Of a DNA stretch of 64,000 bases, positions 62,910 through 64,000 are shown piece after piece. How positions within the stretch are numbered: position 1 is the stretch's first letter; each line of letters starts with the position of its first letter. The notes below the pieces were generated by a model that did no database searches, was not told the origin of the DNA, and saw only the letters and a program-made list of their open reading frames with translations. A program made the position numbers and the translations under genes. Source of the DNA: Pomacea canaliculata (Eukaryota > Mollusca > Gastropoda > Architaenioglossa > Ampullariidae); the NCBI RefSeq assembly GCF_003073045.1, contig NC_037593.1:15880735-15944734 (forward strand), read 5' to 3'.

Positions 62910-64000
62910 CTGCAACAGGAGATGGGGAGAGTTTAGTGAGCAGTGATCAGCGTTTGGGGAGACAACATTGCAAATACATTCAGGAAATAATATTAGGAGA
63001 GAAAAGATGAGGCAGAAAACAAGATAAGATGACATCCAAGCGAAGATAGATGTCATTCTGCAAATCCCTTAAAATGACAGTCAATAGAAAGATGCGGAAT
63101 CACAAAGTTAGTATCCATCATCAATCCCATGATGCCATTTCTTTTATTACACAGGGAGCAGGATTGTAAGAACTTGGCTCCAATGCAGTCGTCTCTGTAA
63201 GCAGTCAACTATGTCCTCTTTCGCAAGGCACCAGTAAAACAGAAAAAAAAAAAAACCTTTCAAACACCCGAATAAAATGAAGAGTCATGAAATTCCACCC
63301 GCCAAATGAAACTACCCGTTCAATAAAGTCGAACAAAGAACATTCAGAGGTGCGAGTTTTCTTTAGGATCGAATCCTGTTGGAGACAAAGTGCCTAGGAA
63401 TCAATTCCGCACGAAAGCTGCCGGGAGAGATGACAATGAAACTTTGTGACTTTCGAACTATATTTCCATACTGCGGTAGGTATTCCTGTGAGACTGTTAA
63501 ACTTTGCTGGGAGACGATTTTTTTTAAAGTTTCAAATACAGACTATTTTGATTTTCGTTTCACAACTCATAAACAGAAAGCGGCAATTAAACAGAGAAAT
63601 TAATAAAAAGGAATAAAATCCTACTAGATGAAAGCTATATAATGATAAGTCGCACAGAAAGACACAGGTTTAAAACGACAGTGGCGACCATATTTGAAAA
63701 GTTTACAAAAATATAGCGATTGTGGGAAGCAACAGTTCCAGGGTGTAGTTAAAAAAAACAGTCAACAAGTAATCCAAAATTCTACTATAGAGCAACTGAA
63801 CATAAATGTAGTTTAAAGACAGCTCAGCAAGAAGGTTCGACCCCAAACCAGTGGTTTCTTGTTACCTTTGCAGACAACTTTGCCAAACATAGTCAAACAT
63901 TCGAAGACTATTTGTACAATTTGAAAACAGCAGGATATAATACCCTGCCGACTGGTTGAAACTGAGTTTGGTGACGATGTTTTCCTCCCGGGTAGCACAG
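62910..64000 (-). other. Smoothened intron reaching the right edge
   Basis: The acceptor TCCTGTTGCAG|CCG at 62911-62910 requires an upstream exon carrying the cysteine-rich domain. I find no segment with its cysteine pattern between 62930 and 64000, so that exon lies outside the window. Confidence 0.55.

Noticed and set aside
63813-63998. Candidate exon for the Smoothened cysteine-rich domain
   Set aside because: The translation lacks the domain's cysteine pattern; only a chance donor-like GTAACA is present.

Overview
This is eukaryotic nuclear DNA from an animal. The genes are split into short exons with GT/AG introns, the flanks are AT-rich and full of microsatellites, and there are tRNA-type SINEs plus decayed LINE and Tc1/mariner pieces. 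The gene set fits a mollusc best, probably a gastropod (inference): an opine dehydrogenase of the molluscan octopine-dehydrogenase type, a QVR/Ly6 secreted protein, a GT11 fucosyltransferase, a PiT phosphate transporter and Smoothened. No species can be named from sequence alone.

Layout, left to right. All six confident genes lie on the minus strand. (1) 1-3186: 5' half of a type II membrane alpha-1,2-fucosyltransferase (GT11), continuing off the left edge. (2) 5382-14605: nine-exon gene for a secreted protein with two ten-cysteine QVR/Ly6 domains joined by acidic, Ser/Lys/Gly-rich and Thr/Ser-rich linkers, with a TATA box. (3) 18065-20495: three-exon rhodopsin-like GPCR. (4) 23333-29777: complete 13-exon SLC20/PiT Na+/phosphate symporter, perhaps with a 5' UTR exon near 36.8 kb. 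(5) 49345-51469: five-exon opine dehydrogenase. (6) 56055-62909: Smoothened from the end of its extracellular domain through the seven membrane helices and the long cytoplasmic tail; the cysteine-rich domain lies off the right edge.

Between genes are microsatellites, SINE copies, a truncated Tc1-like transposase (32.8-33.2 kb), a LINE remnant (45.7 kb), a GC-rich stretch with YY1-type motifs (36.4-37.9 kb) and one possible plus-strand terminal exon (33.35-33.8 kb).

The genes do not form a pathway: surface glycan synthesis, secreted Ly6-type signalling, GPCR signalling, phosphate uptake, anaerobic pyruvate metabolism and Hedgehog reception are neighbours by chance. The most notable shared property is that four of the six genes carry isolated one-base frame breaks inside otherwise conserved exons with correct splice sites and phases. 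Because Smoothened, normally an essential single-copy gene, has four of them, consensus indel errors are the simplest explanation, though a real degraded copy cannot be excluded from sequence alone. No clear new biological system was found; the best lead is the two-domain QVR/Ly6 protein.
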